The translations under genes were made by a program, and so were the position numbers. From Alnus glutinosa (lineage: Eukaryota; Streptophyta; Magnoliopsida; Fagales; Betulaceae), in assembly GCF_958979055.1 (NCBI RefSeq), contig NC_084891.1, positions 25,319,501 to 25,383,500 on the forward strand: DNA of 64,000 nucleotides, read 5' to 3'. Positions within the stretch are counted from its first letter, which is position 1. The number at the start of each line of letters is the position of its first letter. The notes under the pieces were generated by a model. It was given only the letters and a program-made list of their open reading frames with translations, did no database searches and was not told where the DNA came from. Positions 24,789 through 36,300 of the stretch are shown here, one piece after another.

Positions 24789-25108
24789 GGGTGCGTTTGG
24801 GATTGCGATTTCGTAAATGAAAAGTGTAATTTTAAACCAAATCGTAAAAAATGAACCGTTTGAGAGTTGTGTTTTTAAAAAATTGCGATTTGAAAAAGCA
24901 AAAAATTACTTTTTTAAATCGCAGGCAATAGAGTTTTTTTTTTTTAAAAAAAGCATAATTTTAAAAGGCTAACCTGCGATTTTAAAGGTCAAACTGTAAT
25001 TTTGTCAAATACTTAACTGCGTTTTTAAAAATTATTTTTTTAAATCACATATTTTAAAATTACTATTTTTAAAATCACACTTTTTAAAATCACAAATTCA
25101 AACCAACC
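24789..25108 (+). mobile_element. Tourist-like MITE, copy 1 (320 bp)
   Basis: The left end is GGGTGCGTTTGGGATTGCG and the right end reads TTCAAACCAACC. It is flanked on both sides by TTA, the target duplication of PIF/Harbinger elements. The interior repeats AAATCGCA/TGCGATTT. It matches the inverted copy at 36964-37280 along its whole length. Confidence 0.65.
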
Positions 25109-25111
25109 TTA

Positions 25112-25742
25112 ACCTCTTATGTTATTTGAATCAAAACATTTGTTGCCGAGGAATATGTAACGATAGAGCCGGCCAAAAGAATACAAAAATATATAATAAT
25201 AATAAAGAATAAATAAATAAAGCCCATTCAAAATAATAAGTCCAACTATCCGCTGGACCACTCCATCCGAAAGATGGCCGAGGCAGGCTGGTCCGGGGAC
25301 CAGTCGAACAGACTCGCCTTCAAAATTGCACCTCTCAGTTCTGATCACCTTTTCACAAAACAAAAATTCTGATAATCTATTCTGCCACAACTAAACCCCA
25401 CCAAAGGGGAATAAAAATAAAAATAAAATAAAAATCTGGCACCAGATATATATATATATCCTCAAAACAGAAAAAAAATAAAATAAAAAAATACTTATAT
25501 AAACATACAATAATTGCAATGTGTCCAAATTTTAAAAAGTTGCAACATCATCAAATTATTAGTTCTTTTAATTGAGGAGTGAGTATTTTACACACACCAT
25601 ACACCTTCCTTGGAACTCCCCTTTGTTCTTTTTTTTTTTTTTTCTTTTTTATTAAAAAAAAAAAAATCCCAAAACACATTGGGTGTAGGGAAGACGTAGA
25701 ATAAGAATGTAAAAAAAATCATTTATCCTTTTAATTTAGCCT
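25112..25742. other. Intergenic, no gene seen
   Basis: AT-rich with A and T runs. The frame at 25109-25390 has no recognisable homology. Confidence 0.45.
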
Positions 25743-25750
25743 CTTTCCAT

Positions 25751-26372
25751 TAGGGGTGAAAATATGGATGTGGTTATTAGCGATATCCACATCCACAAAA
25801 TGCGGTTATCATTTTTAGATATCTGTATCCGTGTCCACGTTATATGATTACTATCCGCATCCGCGTTGTTATTGTAATTGTTAAATGCGTTTATTATCTA
25901 CTCTGCGTATTAGGTAATGAGCGTTTTGGATTACTATTTAAATCTATATGCAATATTAAATAATGTAGTTATAATTATATACAAGCTTAAATAAATTAAG
26001 ATTCAACTTGTTACACAATTCACGATTATTAGTTATAGAGGTTCATTGTCTCATAGAGTAATCAGGATTTAGATTAGCATTGGAAAAGAAAAGTAAATGC
26101 AATGAGATATGACTTTAAAATAATAGCAAAAAAAAAACCTAACATAATCTAAATGGCCTAAACTTACCAAATCGAAAACATCGTATTAGGGAATTATATA
26201 TATAGAGAATGTGGATACGATTATAGTAACCGTATCCGCATTCCCTAAAACAAGTATCCACGTCTGTATATACGGATATTGGTTTTTACTAACTACACCC
26301 ACATGTGCGGATAGCGGTTAGGTGCAAATAGTAAATACGGACGGTTATTATTTACTCGCATTTTCACCCCTA
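25751..26372. mobile_element. hAT-like non-autonomous element, 622 bp
   Basis: Terminal inverted repeats TAGGGGTGAAAA and TTTTCACCCCTA. Flanks are CTTTCCAT on the left and CTTTTCAT on the right, an 8-bp target-site duplication with one mismatch. Subterminal GATATCCACATCCAC, ATCCGCATCC and GCGGATAGCGG words recur in both arms, as in many plant hAT MITEs. No transposase frame. Confidence 0.65.
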
Positions 26373-26380
26373 CTTTTCAT

Positions 26381-27257
26381 TAAAGGTCTTTTTAAAAAAA
26401 AATAAAGTTGGTCATGTGCATACATGCTACTCAAAATAACCTACATTAGATTAAAAAAAGTCATCCGGCCAGTCATGGGACCAAGCCATGGGTCAATTAC
26501 AATTAGAAATTTTTTATTTAAAGTTGTGTTATTTGTACACATACCTTGTACGCACGCTCACAATGAGTGTGTACAATGTGTATACAAAGTGAGTATGTAC
26601 AAAAATGATTTTCTTTTTTTTTTAATATCATGTGATGCGTTTGTCATCAAGTTAACAGGAATTTCAAATGGCATGGTTAAATGAAATAGGCTAATAATTT
26701 GAGAATCAATTGCAATTTTTGAAAAATATTATAATTTGGCTATAATTTTGAATAAATATATTCAAGTTTTCAAAACATTTCTGTTTGGATGCTAAGAAAA
26801 CATAAGAAAAAGCCACTCATCTAACTAAAACGACCCAAAACCTCAAAAAACCGCAAGACAAAAATATATTCAAGTTTTTATTTTATTTTTTATTTTTTTT
26901 AATTTTATCAATTTTCTCATCAAGTCATTACTCAGCAATCAGCATTACAAGGGAAAGGACCGAAGAGAATGGGCACGATAGGAGAGAAATGAAAAAAATA
27001 AAATAAAAGAGAGAGAGAAAGAGAAAACGAATTTAATGACATTTTAATCATTTGATGAGTAAACAGTACTCACTCTCTTCACTCACCAAAACTTTTTAGT
27101 TATAGTAGTAAGGCTACTAAAATGTATTTTATGTGTTTTCATCAAATTGCCTTATAAAAATAGTTAAAAAGCTATTTTGTTGAGACTTCTTACATTTTAG
27201 GGCTTTGGTATTAGACCTTTTCGTTTAAGCCTAGAAATTGGACCATGGGCTTTATAT
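26381..27257. other. Intergenic, no gene seen
   Basis: AT-rich. The frame at 26424-26684 is not recognised. Confidence 0.45.
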
Positions 27258-27266
27258 TATTTTTTT

Positions 27267-28250
27267 GGGATAAATACCTCATTGGTACCTGAGTTTTACG
27301 TGTTTTTAAATTTAGTACCTCAGTTTTGTTTAGTATCATAGGTGGTACCTGAATTAAGGGTAAAAACCCATTTGGTACCTCTGTTAGATTTTCCGTCCAA
27401 ATTTTAACGCCTCGCCACGTGTCAACCGCTGAGGTTGACACGTGGCACTACATAAAAAAAATTAAAAATTAAAAATTAAAATCTTTAGAAAATGATTAAA
27501 AATAATAAAATTTTAAAAAAGAAAATTAAAAAAAGAAAAAAGAAGAGGGGTGGCTGAGCCACCCCCTTGGCCGGTCTGGGGTGGCCGAACCACCCCATAG
27601 GGGGTGGTTCGGCCACCCCACAGTTGAAAAAAAAAAAAAAAATATATTTTTTGAAGGGTTTTGGCCCTAGGGGGTGGCCGAACCACCCCCTAGGGCCAAA
27701 ACCCTTCAAAAAAAAATTGAGGGTTTGCCCTAGGGGGTGGTTCGGCCACCCCCAGTCCGGCCGGTCTGGGGGTGGCCGAACCACCCCCGTGGCCCTAGGG
27801 GGTGGTTCGGCCACCCCCTAGGGCCAAAACCCTTCAAAATTTTTTTTTTTTTTTTTTTTTTCAACTGTGGTGGCCGAACCACCCCCTATGGGGTGGTTCG
27901 GCCACCCTAGACCGGCCAAGGGGGTGGCTGGCCACCCCCATGGTGGCCAAGGGGGTGGCTCAGCCACCCCTCTTCTTTTTTCTTTTTTTAATTTTTTTTT
28001 TAAAATTTTATTATTTTTAATCATTTTCTAAATATTTTAATTTTTAATTTTTAATTTTTTTTTATGTAGTGCCACGTGTCAACCTCAGCGGTTGACACGT
28101 GGCGAGGCGTTAAAATTTGGACGGAAAATCTAACAGAGGTACCAAATGGGTTTTTACCCTTAATTCAGGTACCACCTATGATACTAAACAAAATTGAGGT
28201 ACTAAATTTAAAAACACGTAAAACTCAGGTACCAATAGGGTATTTATCCC
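27267..28250. mobile_element. Mutator-type foldback element, 984 bp, copy 1
   Basis: Almost the whole element is two inverted arms of over 450 bp. Tips are GGGATAAATAC and GTATTTATCCC. The flanks 27258-27266 and 28251-28259 are both TATTTTTTT, a 9-bp duplication as made by MULEs, though T-rich and so weak evidence. Each arm carries GCCACGTGTCAACC beside GGTTGACACGTGGC, itself a small palindrome. The core has four copies of GGCCGAACCACCCC and four of its complement. Open frames at 27485-28024 are by-products of this palindrome; no transposase is present. Confidence 0.65.
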
Positions 28251-28259
28251 TATTTTTTT

Positions 28260-29027
28260 TTTATTTGTAGAATTTTGTGATTTTTCTTTTAAAGGTGTGC
28301 TTAATCTAAATTTTGAACTAAATATTCTTGTAAATTATAATATGAAAATGCAAATTGAATTATAAATATTGGGCAATACAAGTATTTATAAGTTAAATTC
28401 AAAAATAAAAGTTGATAATTTTTTACATAACTTATAAATTCAACATAAAATTATAAAGTTTAGGTTTATATTAATCGAGTTCGGGTGATAAACGGATTAA
28501 TTGAGAAGGAGGTAAACTAGTAACACTAACACTACACCGCTGGCGACTCCTAAGTTTTGTCATAGTTTTTTTGTTTGAGTAATGATTCACTACCACCTAA
28601 ATATACAATTTTTTACCACTTTGTCTATGTGGCAATATGGTCCTCCACCTTAATTTATTTTTAAAAAATGAAAAAACTCAAAAAGTAGTAGGGGATCACC
28701 TTGCCACATAGTCAAGATGGTAAAAAATTGTATATTTAGGTGGCATTGAATCATTATTTTTTTTGTTTTTTCCCAAACCGTTCACTCCTTGTTGGTGTCT
28801 GGGAGGTTCGGGGTTGGACGGTTGAACCCTTGGAGTGCCCCCTCAGCAATTTTTTTTAACCAAACGACATCGTTACTGCTACTTGTTCTTTCTTGCCCTT
28901 TCGTTTATCAGGTTGCTCGCACGAACCCTTAAAATCTAAACGAAGCTATTTCTGATCACTTCAATTTCAATTACCTCGTCTCGTATCTCTTAACATTCTC
29001 ACTGAATCGATTTTGAAAGAAGAAAAG
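28260..29027. promoter_or_regulatory. Upstream region of GPN2
   Basis: About 770 bp between the foldback element and the GPN2 ATG. It contains a MITE at 28578-28757 and a non-repetitive 270-bp stretch just before the start codon. No specific promoter motif was assigned. Confidence 0.4.
28578..28757. mobile_element. MITE upstream of GPN2, about 180 bp
   Basis: Left arm TAATGATTCACTACCACCTA followed by AATATACAATTTTTTACCA; the right arm is its near-exact complement ending TTGAATCATTA. Over 60 bp of arm pair around a short AT-rich loop. It lies about 270 bp before the GPN2 start codon. Confidence 0.65.
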
Positions 29028-29803
29028 ATGGTGTACGGGCAGGTGGTGATTGGTCCGCCGGGTTCCGGCAAGACCACTTACTGCAACGGCATGTCTCAGT
29101 TCCTCAGACTCATTGGAAGGTCACACCCTAGGACTTGTACCATCTTTATGTGGTTCTACGATGGAAATAATGGTAATCTTCTGTCAAATTTGTGTATATT
29201 ATTCAAGTGTTTGTTTGTTTGTTTGTTATTGGTGTACAGGAAGGTTGCGGTTATCAATTTGGATCCTGCTAATGACGCATTGCCGTATCCTTTTTCGCTG
29301 TATTTTCTTTGGTTTAAGGCGTCTCTTTTTCTTGCATTACGTTGATTTAAAGTTTCCTTCCTTTGACTCAAAGTATAGCTACGAATGCGCTGTGAACATT
29401 GAGGATCTTATAAAACTAAGTGATGTAATGGCGGAGCATTCTCTGGGTCCAAATGGAGGTTGTTAATTTTACTTCAATCTAATAATATGTAATCCTCATT
29501 GATTGGGCGGAGAGTTGTATGAAGTTTCCTTTGACGCAAATATAGCTACGAATGCGCTGTAATCCTCAGAATCTGTTGCAATGGACTTTGAGCTCAGCAT
29601 GCTTGTAAATTATGTCTTACTATTTATGCAGTTTCTGAATTTTTTATTTTGTTATGTTCAACCAGGCCTTGTGTATTGTATGGATTATCTGGAGAAAAAT
29701 ATTGATTGGTTGCAATCAAAATTGGAACCTCTTGTGAAAGGTTGGTATATTATTTCTAACTTATTCAGTAGGCTCTGTAAATGACCATTTTGTTCTTCTT
29801 TCC

Positions 29804-29846
<43 letters not shown>

Positions 29847-29882
29847 GGTATGGGTTCAATATCTGTAGGATCTAGAAATTGG

Positions 29883-29916
<34 letters not shown>

Positions 29917-32900
29917 CCCTTTTATTTTTTAGTGTCGGCTAGATTTTTTCATTCTTTTAGTTGGTCCACTGAACAATAGTAAAATGTAATGCAATATTGC
30001 CTAACAGTGGTAATAGCTTTGCAGATCACTATCTTCTCTTTGATTTTCCCGGCCAGGTGGAACTATTTTTCCTTCACGCCAATGCCAAGACAGTTATCAT
30101 GACACTCATAAAGAATTTGAACCTGAGGGTATGATTATGCCTTCTACTTTGATATGGTATTTTTGTATCTTCCACAGGACCTTGAACAGCTGAATTGACT
30201 TCAGCTTGTTATGTTAATGTTTTAATTGTAAAAATCTCATTTGGGTTCTTAATTCTATGCAGTTGACTGCAATGCATTTAGTTGATGCCCATCTTTGCAG
30301 TGACCCTGGGAAGTATGTTAGTGCATTGCTTCTCTCTTTGTCAACCATGCTACATCTAGAGCTCCCACACATTAATGTCTTATCCAAGATTGATTTAATT
30401 GAGAGCTACGGAAAACTAGGTGGGGTTATAGCTTTTCCTCCTTTGACATGAAGTGTGAAATATAATGTAGTATCACAGCAATGTTAGTTATCTTTTCTAA
30501 TCATTACTTTTTGGTGTATTGCAGATTTCAATCTCGACTTTTATACCGATGTGCAAGATTTATCTTATTTACAGTACCATATTGGTCAGGATCCTCGCTC
30601 TGCCAAGTACAGGTGCGATTTATGGTAAAATTCATTATGCAAATTTGTATACATCTGTCTTTGCTCTTAAAACTGTGCATAAGATGTTATATTACCTGGG
30701 TGTTATGTTAAAAAATTTCCAACTTGTTTTTTCCATCAGAATGTTGCAATTCTGTCCATTGTTTATTGCTTGGATCTCCCTTGCCATCCAGTGCCATATG
30801 GTGGTGAATATAGCAGTCATTCTTGCTTTTATATCTTCAGTATTAATAGAATTATGACAGCGGCACAAACGCTAACATTTGGGTCTTATAATGCAGCCTT
30901 TAAAGCTCTACGATTTAAGGTTCCTCTAATACTTAATGATATAAAGCTACTTAGAATTCTGCATGAATATTCTATGTGGTGACACCTAATATTCATGGTA
31001 AGTGCTGCCTGCCTGTGGCACTTTTTGTTGTCACCTACCGTTATTGCACTTCCTGACTTTATGGATTTAGATGGGAGTTCTTCAACTTTAATATTAGAGC
31101 TAGTCAATTTTCTTGTAAAATTGGAGCTCAGATATTTGCACATCCACGGAGGGTTGTGTTGCTTTGATTGGCAATTCAACCCTGTTTACAAGTGGCATAT
31201 GATAATGTGAAAACTTATAACAAATAGAAAATGAAAACCATGATGTTGGGCCAGCCTATGGCAATTGCTATGGTTTAATGACTGGCATGTGCTAGGGTCA
31301 AGCTGACTGGTGACCAGTGCTTCTATAGTTCTATTTGTGACTGCCAAGGTCCAGCTCTAGTTTGAAAATTGCAATCATAGATCTCTTTTGATAGTTTGAG
31401 TGGAAATTTTTTGTGGATAATTACGGAAGGATTCTGTGAAAATTAGGCAAATGTTGGTAATACTAGAAAATTCACTGAAATGGTGTGTTGTGTTGCTTTT
31501 GAAGAAAGCCATTGCGTAATTGTGGATTCTCTTCTGACAATTTTGGCACCAAAAGACCTCTATCAATAAGTAATTTATTTATTTTTTTAAAAAAAGGTAA
31601 CAAGAGATGGTCAATTGTGACGCCAATTCCAGGTATGACAACGGCTCTAGATTTTCAGTTTATTGTAATAGATAGCCTTATCGATGGACACAAGATACTG
31701 CTTCCTGAAGAAACTAGATATTGATGGATGTGATGAATGATATGCATTTCCACATTATTTTAATGAAATAAAAATTTAAAATATGCTATTTTTTGGACTG
31801 AATGCTGTGCATCCTAAAGAAAACATAATGAAGGCTTTCATAATACCTACTTAGTTAAAATTCAATCATAATACATTATTTTAATGAAATAGGAATTGAA
31901 AATATGCGCTTTTTTGGACTGAATGCTGTGCATCCTAAAGAAAACATAATGAAGGCTTTCATAATTTAAAATAACTATTGTTTGGAAGAACAAGGCATTT
32001 AAGACATGATATAAATTTATGATTTCTGACCTTTCTGGTGTTGCCATTGAGGAGCAAATGATAATTATGTACGACCAATAGCTTGACTATGCTGTTGGGA
32101 AAGTAAGCTGTTTTATTATTTCTAAATTTGTCTTTAGAGGTTAGCATTCATATAAGTAAGCTATTTGTGGTTCGTATTGCAGAAAACTAACTAAGGAGCT
32201 ATGTGATGTTATAGAGGACTTCAGTCTTGTTAATTTTACAACCTTAGATATTCAGGCATGCCAATCTCTCTCTTCTTCCTTCTCGAGTTTGCATGAATAG
32301 TCTATATTATATTTGTGTTCTTAGTTAGATGCTGCTTTTCAGGACAAAGAGAGTGTTGGGAATCTAGTGAAGCTGGTAGACAAGAGCAACGGGTACATTT
32401 TTGCTGGCATAGAAGCAAGTGCAGTTGAATTCAGCAAGATTGCAGTTAGTCCTCTTGACTGGGATTATTACAGATATCCTTGTTCTCTTTGGGTTCTTAA
32501 TATCATATTTGTACTTGCTCATGTATTTGTTCATGTACAAAATGTGGTTGACTAAAATCTCATTGCTTGCATTATGCCATATTTTCAAAATGTCTTTCAG
32601 CTGCATTCTTTCAAGCTGTGTTAGTTGATAAGAAAATTATTTTGCTGCTTTGTCGGCTTCATGGTTTAACAGTGAAGTCCATGGATATCTTCTTCAAGCT
32701 GTGGCAAAACTGTAGAAACAACTATTGCCTTCCTTGTGAGGAAAATTTTGAACTACATGATTAGAAAAGGAAGATCAATTTCCAAAGGAGTTGGAACTGG
32801 CCATCATTTGGATTCATAATCGGCTGGAATGAGTCAGACTATGCATGCAGCTTTTCTTCTAGAAATGACTCGGAAAACATACAGTTGACCCTCTTTCTGG

Positions 32901-33371
32901 TATTAGGTTTGCTGTATTTGAACTGGAAATGTAGCGTGGGAATGTTACATTTATGCACACACACACACACACGAAGTAATACCCTTGCGTAAACCAAATG
33001 CGCAAGACAAGTTAGATGGATTAGTCATCACCTACCTATTATTTTCCAATGTCCAGAATCTGCAGTACATAATAGTGAACTTTGCTGATCTGGTGATTAT
33101 ACTGCTTCGTTATTCTTTTCTTAGCCACTCAAAGAAAAGATCGTCCTCTTGAGTACATGGTGTTTATATGAGATGGTCCCTTGCGCATGTTGATATTTGG
33201 TATGTTATACCAAAATTCCTAGGGATTTCTTCAAGTCTAGCTTACCAAATATCTTTGATCTTTAGTTACTTGGAATTGAATTTCATGAGTTTTGCTTTGA
33301 CAAATAAGTTCACAGTTGCTGCAGTGCAAGAGAAGTACATGAAAGAGGACGAAAATTCTGATTTACAATGA
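29028..33371 (+). CDS. QQT1: GPN-loop GTPase 2 (QQT1-type)
   Basis: GPN-loop GTPases act in assembly and nuclear import of RNA polymerase II; Arabidopsis QQT1 is needed for early embryo divisions. Ten exons: 29028-29119, 29240-29284, 29379-29458, 29666-29740, 30025-30128, 30263-30419, 30525-30612, 32183-32255, 32343-32473, 33314-33371. They join to 300 residues, the usual length. The P-loop GPPGSGKTT is at 9-17, the GPN insertion at 69-71 (SLGPNGG), DFPGQ at 104-108 and the guanine-specificity motif SKIDL at 173-177. The C-terminus is [17 protein letters not shown]. Two introns have U12-type signals (29285-29378 and 32474-33313) and one has a GC donor (32256-32342). All these junctions are forced by the reading frame and family conservation. 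Transposon-derived and duplicated sequence is found in several introns. Confidence 0.93.
29285..29378 (+). other. U12-type GT-AG intron in GPN2 (94 bp)
   Basis: The donor is CC|GTATCCTTTTT, an exact match to the minor-spliceosome GTATCCTTT consensus. The branch-like TCCTTTGAC places the A 12 bases before the end of the intron, inside the usual U12 window. There is no ordinary polypyrimidine tract next to the acceptor TATAG|CTACGAA. Only this junction restores [12 protein letters not shown]. Nearby AAAG|TATAG would shift the frame. Confidence 0.8.
29520..29564 (+). repeat. Partial duplicate of U12 acceptor and exon 3 head
   Basis: GAAGTTTCCTTTGACGCAAA and the following TATAGCTACGAATGCGCTGT repeat 29350-29394 (branch point, acceptor, first 16 exon bases) inside the next intron. 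It is a potential decoy acceptor. Using it would skip the true exon 3 and read into in-frame stops within about 20 codons. Confidence 0.75.
29803..29914. repeat. Poly-T and (CT)n tracts in GPN2 intron 4
   Basis: A T run of about 43 bases broken once by C (29803-29845) and, 40 bases later, a (TC)n run (29886-29914). Confidence 0.85.
31752..31965. repeat. 93-bp direct duplication in GPN2 intron 7
   Basis: 31752-31844 and 31873-31965 are near-identical copies separated by 28 bp. Both contain TGGACTGAATGCTGTGCATC. The divergence of only a few bases suggests a recent event. Non-coding. Confidence 0.85.
32256..32342 (+). other. GC-AG intron in GPN2
   Basis: The exon ends ATTCAG and the intron begins GCATGCC; no GT is available nearby. 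The acceptor TTTTCAG|GACAAA follows. The junction gives the conserved [13 protein letters not shown] in phase 0. GC donors are a known minor class, about 1% of plant introns. Confidence 0.8.
32474..33313 (+). other. U12-type AT-AC intron in GPN2 (840 bp)
   Basis: The exon ends TATTACAG and the intron begins ATATCCTTG, one base from the U12 AT-AC donor consensus ATATCCTTT. The intron ends TTCAC|AGTTGCTGC, and a branch-like TGCTTTGAC puts its A (33300) 13 bases from the end. Splicing AG to A rebuilds Arg and gives [17 protein letters not shown]. No GT-AG alternative keeps the conserved C-terminus. Confidence 0.8.
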
Positions 33372-36300
33372 TTGATGGAAAAGCTCTGTTTTGGTAAGCT
33401 AGCCACTCCCACACGTTTGTGCTTGCCTGGATAGATATTTATGCGCCTGCTAATTTGTCATCGTTCTCTGTTTCAGAAGCTTTCTCGACTGTTTTTCACT
33501 GCAGGTGTTACAAAGGGTTCTTAGCGACCGATTTTGTAATGTTGGGCAAGTAACTTATGGGTGGAAGATTCAGAAAAGACAGATCAAATTTGCAGAAACC
33601 AGCTTCTTCTTCCTCCCTCATCATGCCCCTTTCTTAAAAGTAGGGGCTAAACCAACTCTTATGTGACTTTATTTTTGTAACATAATTTAAAAGGGTTGTG
33701 CATGTGCATAAATTTGGGAAAAAATGTTCGAGGAGATTGAAAACGCTTATGCTTTTGCAGTTTTTAGATTAGTTTATAGGCTCTAACCAAAAATCGCTAT
33801 ATATATAGTCAACACATGGGATTTGGTTACCCTAGGGTATCAGGTTAGCATTGATAGTCGCTTTCTTGGAAAATTGGGTAAAGAAGACGTTAGGATTTTG
33901 ATTAGATGGGATGTTATGAAACTGATCTTGAGAAAACGATGTGATAGGAAGTAGCGATTTAGGGGTAAGTGTTATTTGTTTCGTTTCTGATTTTTGGAGC
34001 TTCAAACTATGGAATAGAGACCCTGTCCGTAGAAGATTACAAGTTGTTATTTGGCTCTCACGTTTATCATATGGAAGTCACGGACGCGGTTGCGTGTGAG
34101 ATGAAAAGCCGTTAAATTAAATTGAAATGTTCACGTTTTGCGGATGGAAAAGCTTGGAACGTATACATCGACACATGCTTCGCTTCTTCCGTGAGAATAA
34201 CCGAAAGTCCACATCTTCTCGCCTCTCTTAATTGCTTTTCAATCTTTTAGTAAATGATTGAGGTCCCCTACAATTCCAAGAAATTGTAGGATTTTATAAT
34301 TCGAGAAATTATATATATATATATATCTCCTATACATAACTAGACAATCAAATTTTAAATTCATCATTGAATTTGTGAAACCCATATATATAATCAAGTT
34401 TAAAATTCATTATTGAATTTGTGGGATTCAATGCGAGTAGAGCTGATTAAATACTTGCGGACCCGCCCCAACCCGCATGCGCCGCCCCAAAAATTCCGGG
34501 TTTTAGTTGATTTTTTGTGTGTGTGGGTCAAAAATTGGTATACCTGTGCGGGGCGGGTTGCGGGTTGGGGTTTTTAAAAACCCCGGGGACCCGCCCCGCA
34601 CATTTTAAAAAAATAAAAATACAAAGCCCTAGCACTAGCAGTGCTGCACCCTCCTCCCCCCTTCATGTTTTTTCCTTTCTTCGTAAACCCTAGCGCCGCA
34701 CACACCCCTTTGCATCTTCTTTTTCCCGATTTCCTACCGAATCATGCGTGCTACGTCTGCTCCAATGGAATTATGGAAGTTGATAGGCTTCGCCGAGTCA
34801 CCGGGAACGGCGAGAAGATCGTCAACGCTCGCTTCAAGAGGCCTCGCCGAGTCACCGATCCTAAGAACAGTGACCTCTCAACCCGTTTTAGTGATTTGTT
34901 TGAATCTGAATTTTGTGATTTGTTTGAGATTTTCTTGTTTGAATCTGGTACCCTGTCCCATGCTCAGCCCTAAATGCGGGTCCCATAAATTTAATGATGA
35001 ATTTGAAAATGAAATGTGTATGAGATGTATTTAGATTATTTCTCTAATAATTCTCAAGATCCATACCGTTCATTTAAAATGAACAACTTATATTGGACCA
35101 CATAATGCTTCAAAAAATAAAAAACAAAACAAAACAAAAACAAAAACAAGTAGTGGAGGAGTGGACAATTACTGTTTTACCCCTTTGAAGGGGTGGTTTG
35201 GGTTTGGGTTTGGTGTTGGTGATTGGGCAAAAAAAGAAGCAAAAGATCTGTAGGATACATGTCAATTTTATTTTTGAGATTGGGATCTCTAGTAATTTAG
35301 ACAATACAAAGCGAAAAAGTTCATATAGAACTTATCTGTCCAAATAAATTTTGGACAACCCAATCGCCTAATGGAATAGGTGAGTCTCATCTAAACTCTC
35401 TCTTCTAACAATTTAGGTAAGAAGTTGTTGGAAGGCCTTATCCTATTTTTGATGGGTACATACATATTGGCTTATCATTTTCAGTACTCAAAAAGGCTAC
35501 TCTGTTTTCTAACCCCACATTATTTGTGAGCGAGGTCCTCAAAGTGAGTGGACAGTTATGAGAGTGCGTGGATCTCTTCTTTGTTCTCTTGCAGATTCAT
35601 TTCACTCAAGTATGTTTGACGAATTGCCTTCTTCTAGAGAGCGAGAAAGACAAAAAGGAAGAAAACCCAGATTAACAAAACAAATATAAAGCGGCAAAAG
35701 ACATAAAAGACATAAGAGATAAAGAGAAAAAAAGAACTTTCCATTTTGATCGTCATTTGAAGGGATAGGATCATAGGAGTTAGGTTGAAATGAGGGCAGG
35801 GGGGTGGACTTGATGGTGGTAAGTCATCGGTGCTTGAGCGGCAAGATTATTATCACTCCAACATCATTGTCATGTGTTTTTTCTCCATCTAGAAATGAAA
35901 TTTGGCATTCATTTCCGCCACAACAAGGGGGCCTTTACGATCCAGATAAACTTTGACAACGTGGATGGATATTTCCTATTCACAAGTGATATTTGTACAT
36001 ATTTTTTTTTATACATATTATACACACACTCATATTTGGTGTGACATTTATACATATAGGATGAGACTCACATTTGGTGTGGGACCTATGCTTGTAAGAC
36101 CCATCTCATATGCATAGGTCTCACACAAAATGTGAGTGTGTACAAATAGGAAACGGATCTTCTCTATTTTATTGAAATTGAGAAAACTAACCGTCTCTTT
36201 CCTTTTCAAATCTCCATTTTATTTGAAATGGAGAGAATTCTATTCCGTACAAATAACACATCTCTTTCATATTTGTCATTTATCTCTTGCTTTTTTGTTC

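Noticed and set aside
27485-28024. Long overlapping frames on both strands rich in Pro, Trp, Gly
   Set aside because: They come from the palindromic GGCCGAACCACCCC core of the foldback element and mirror each other; not genes.
34641-34973. 110-aa proline-rich frame
   Set aside because: Lies in GC-rich repeat sequence beside a GGGGCGGG inverted pair; no known protein.
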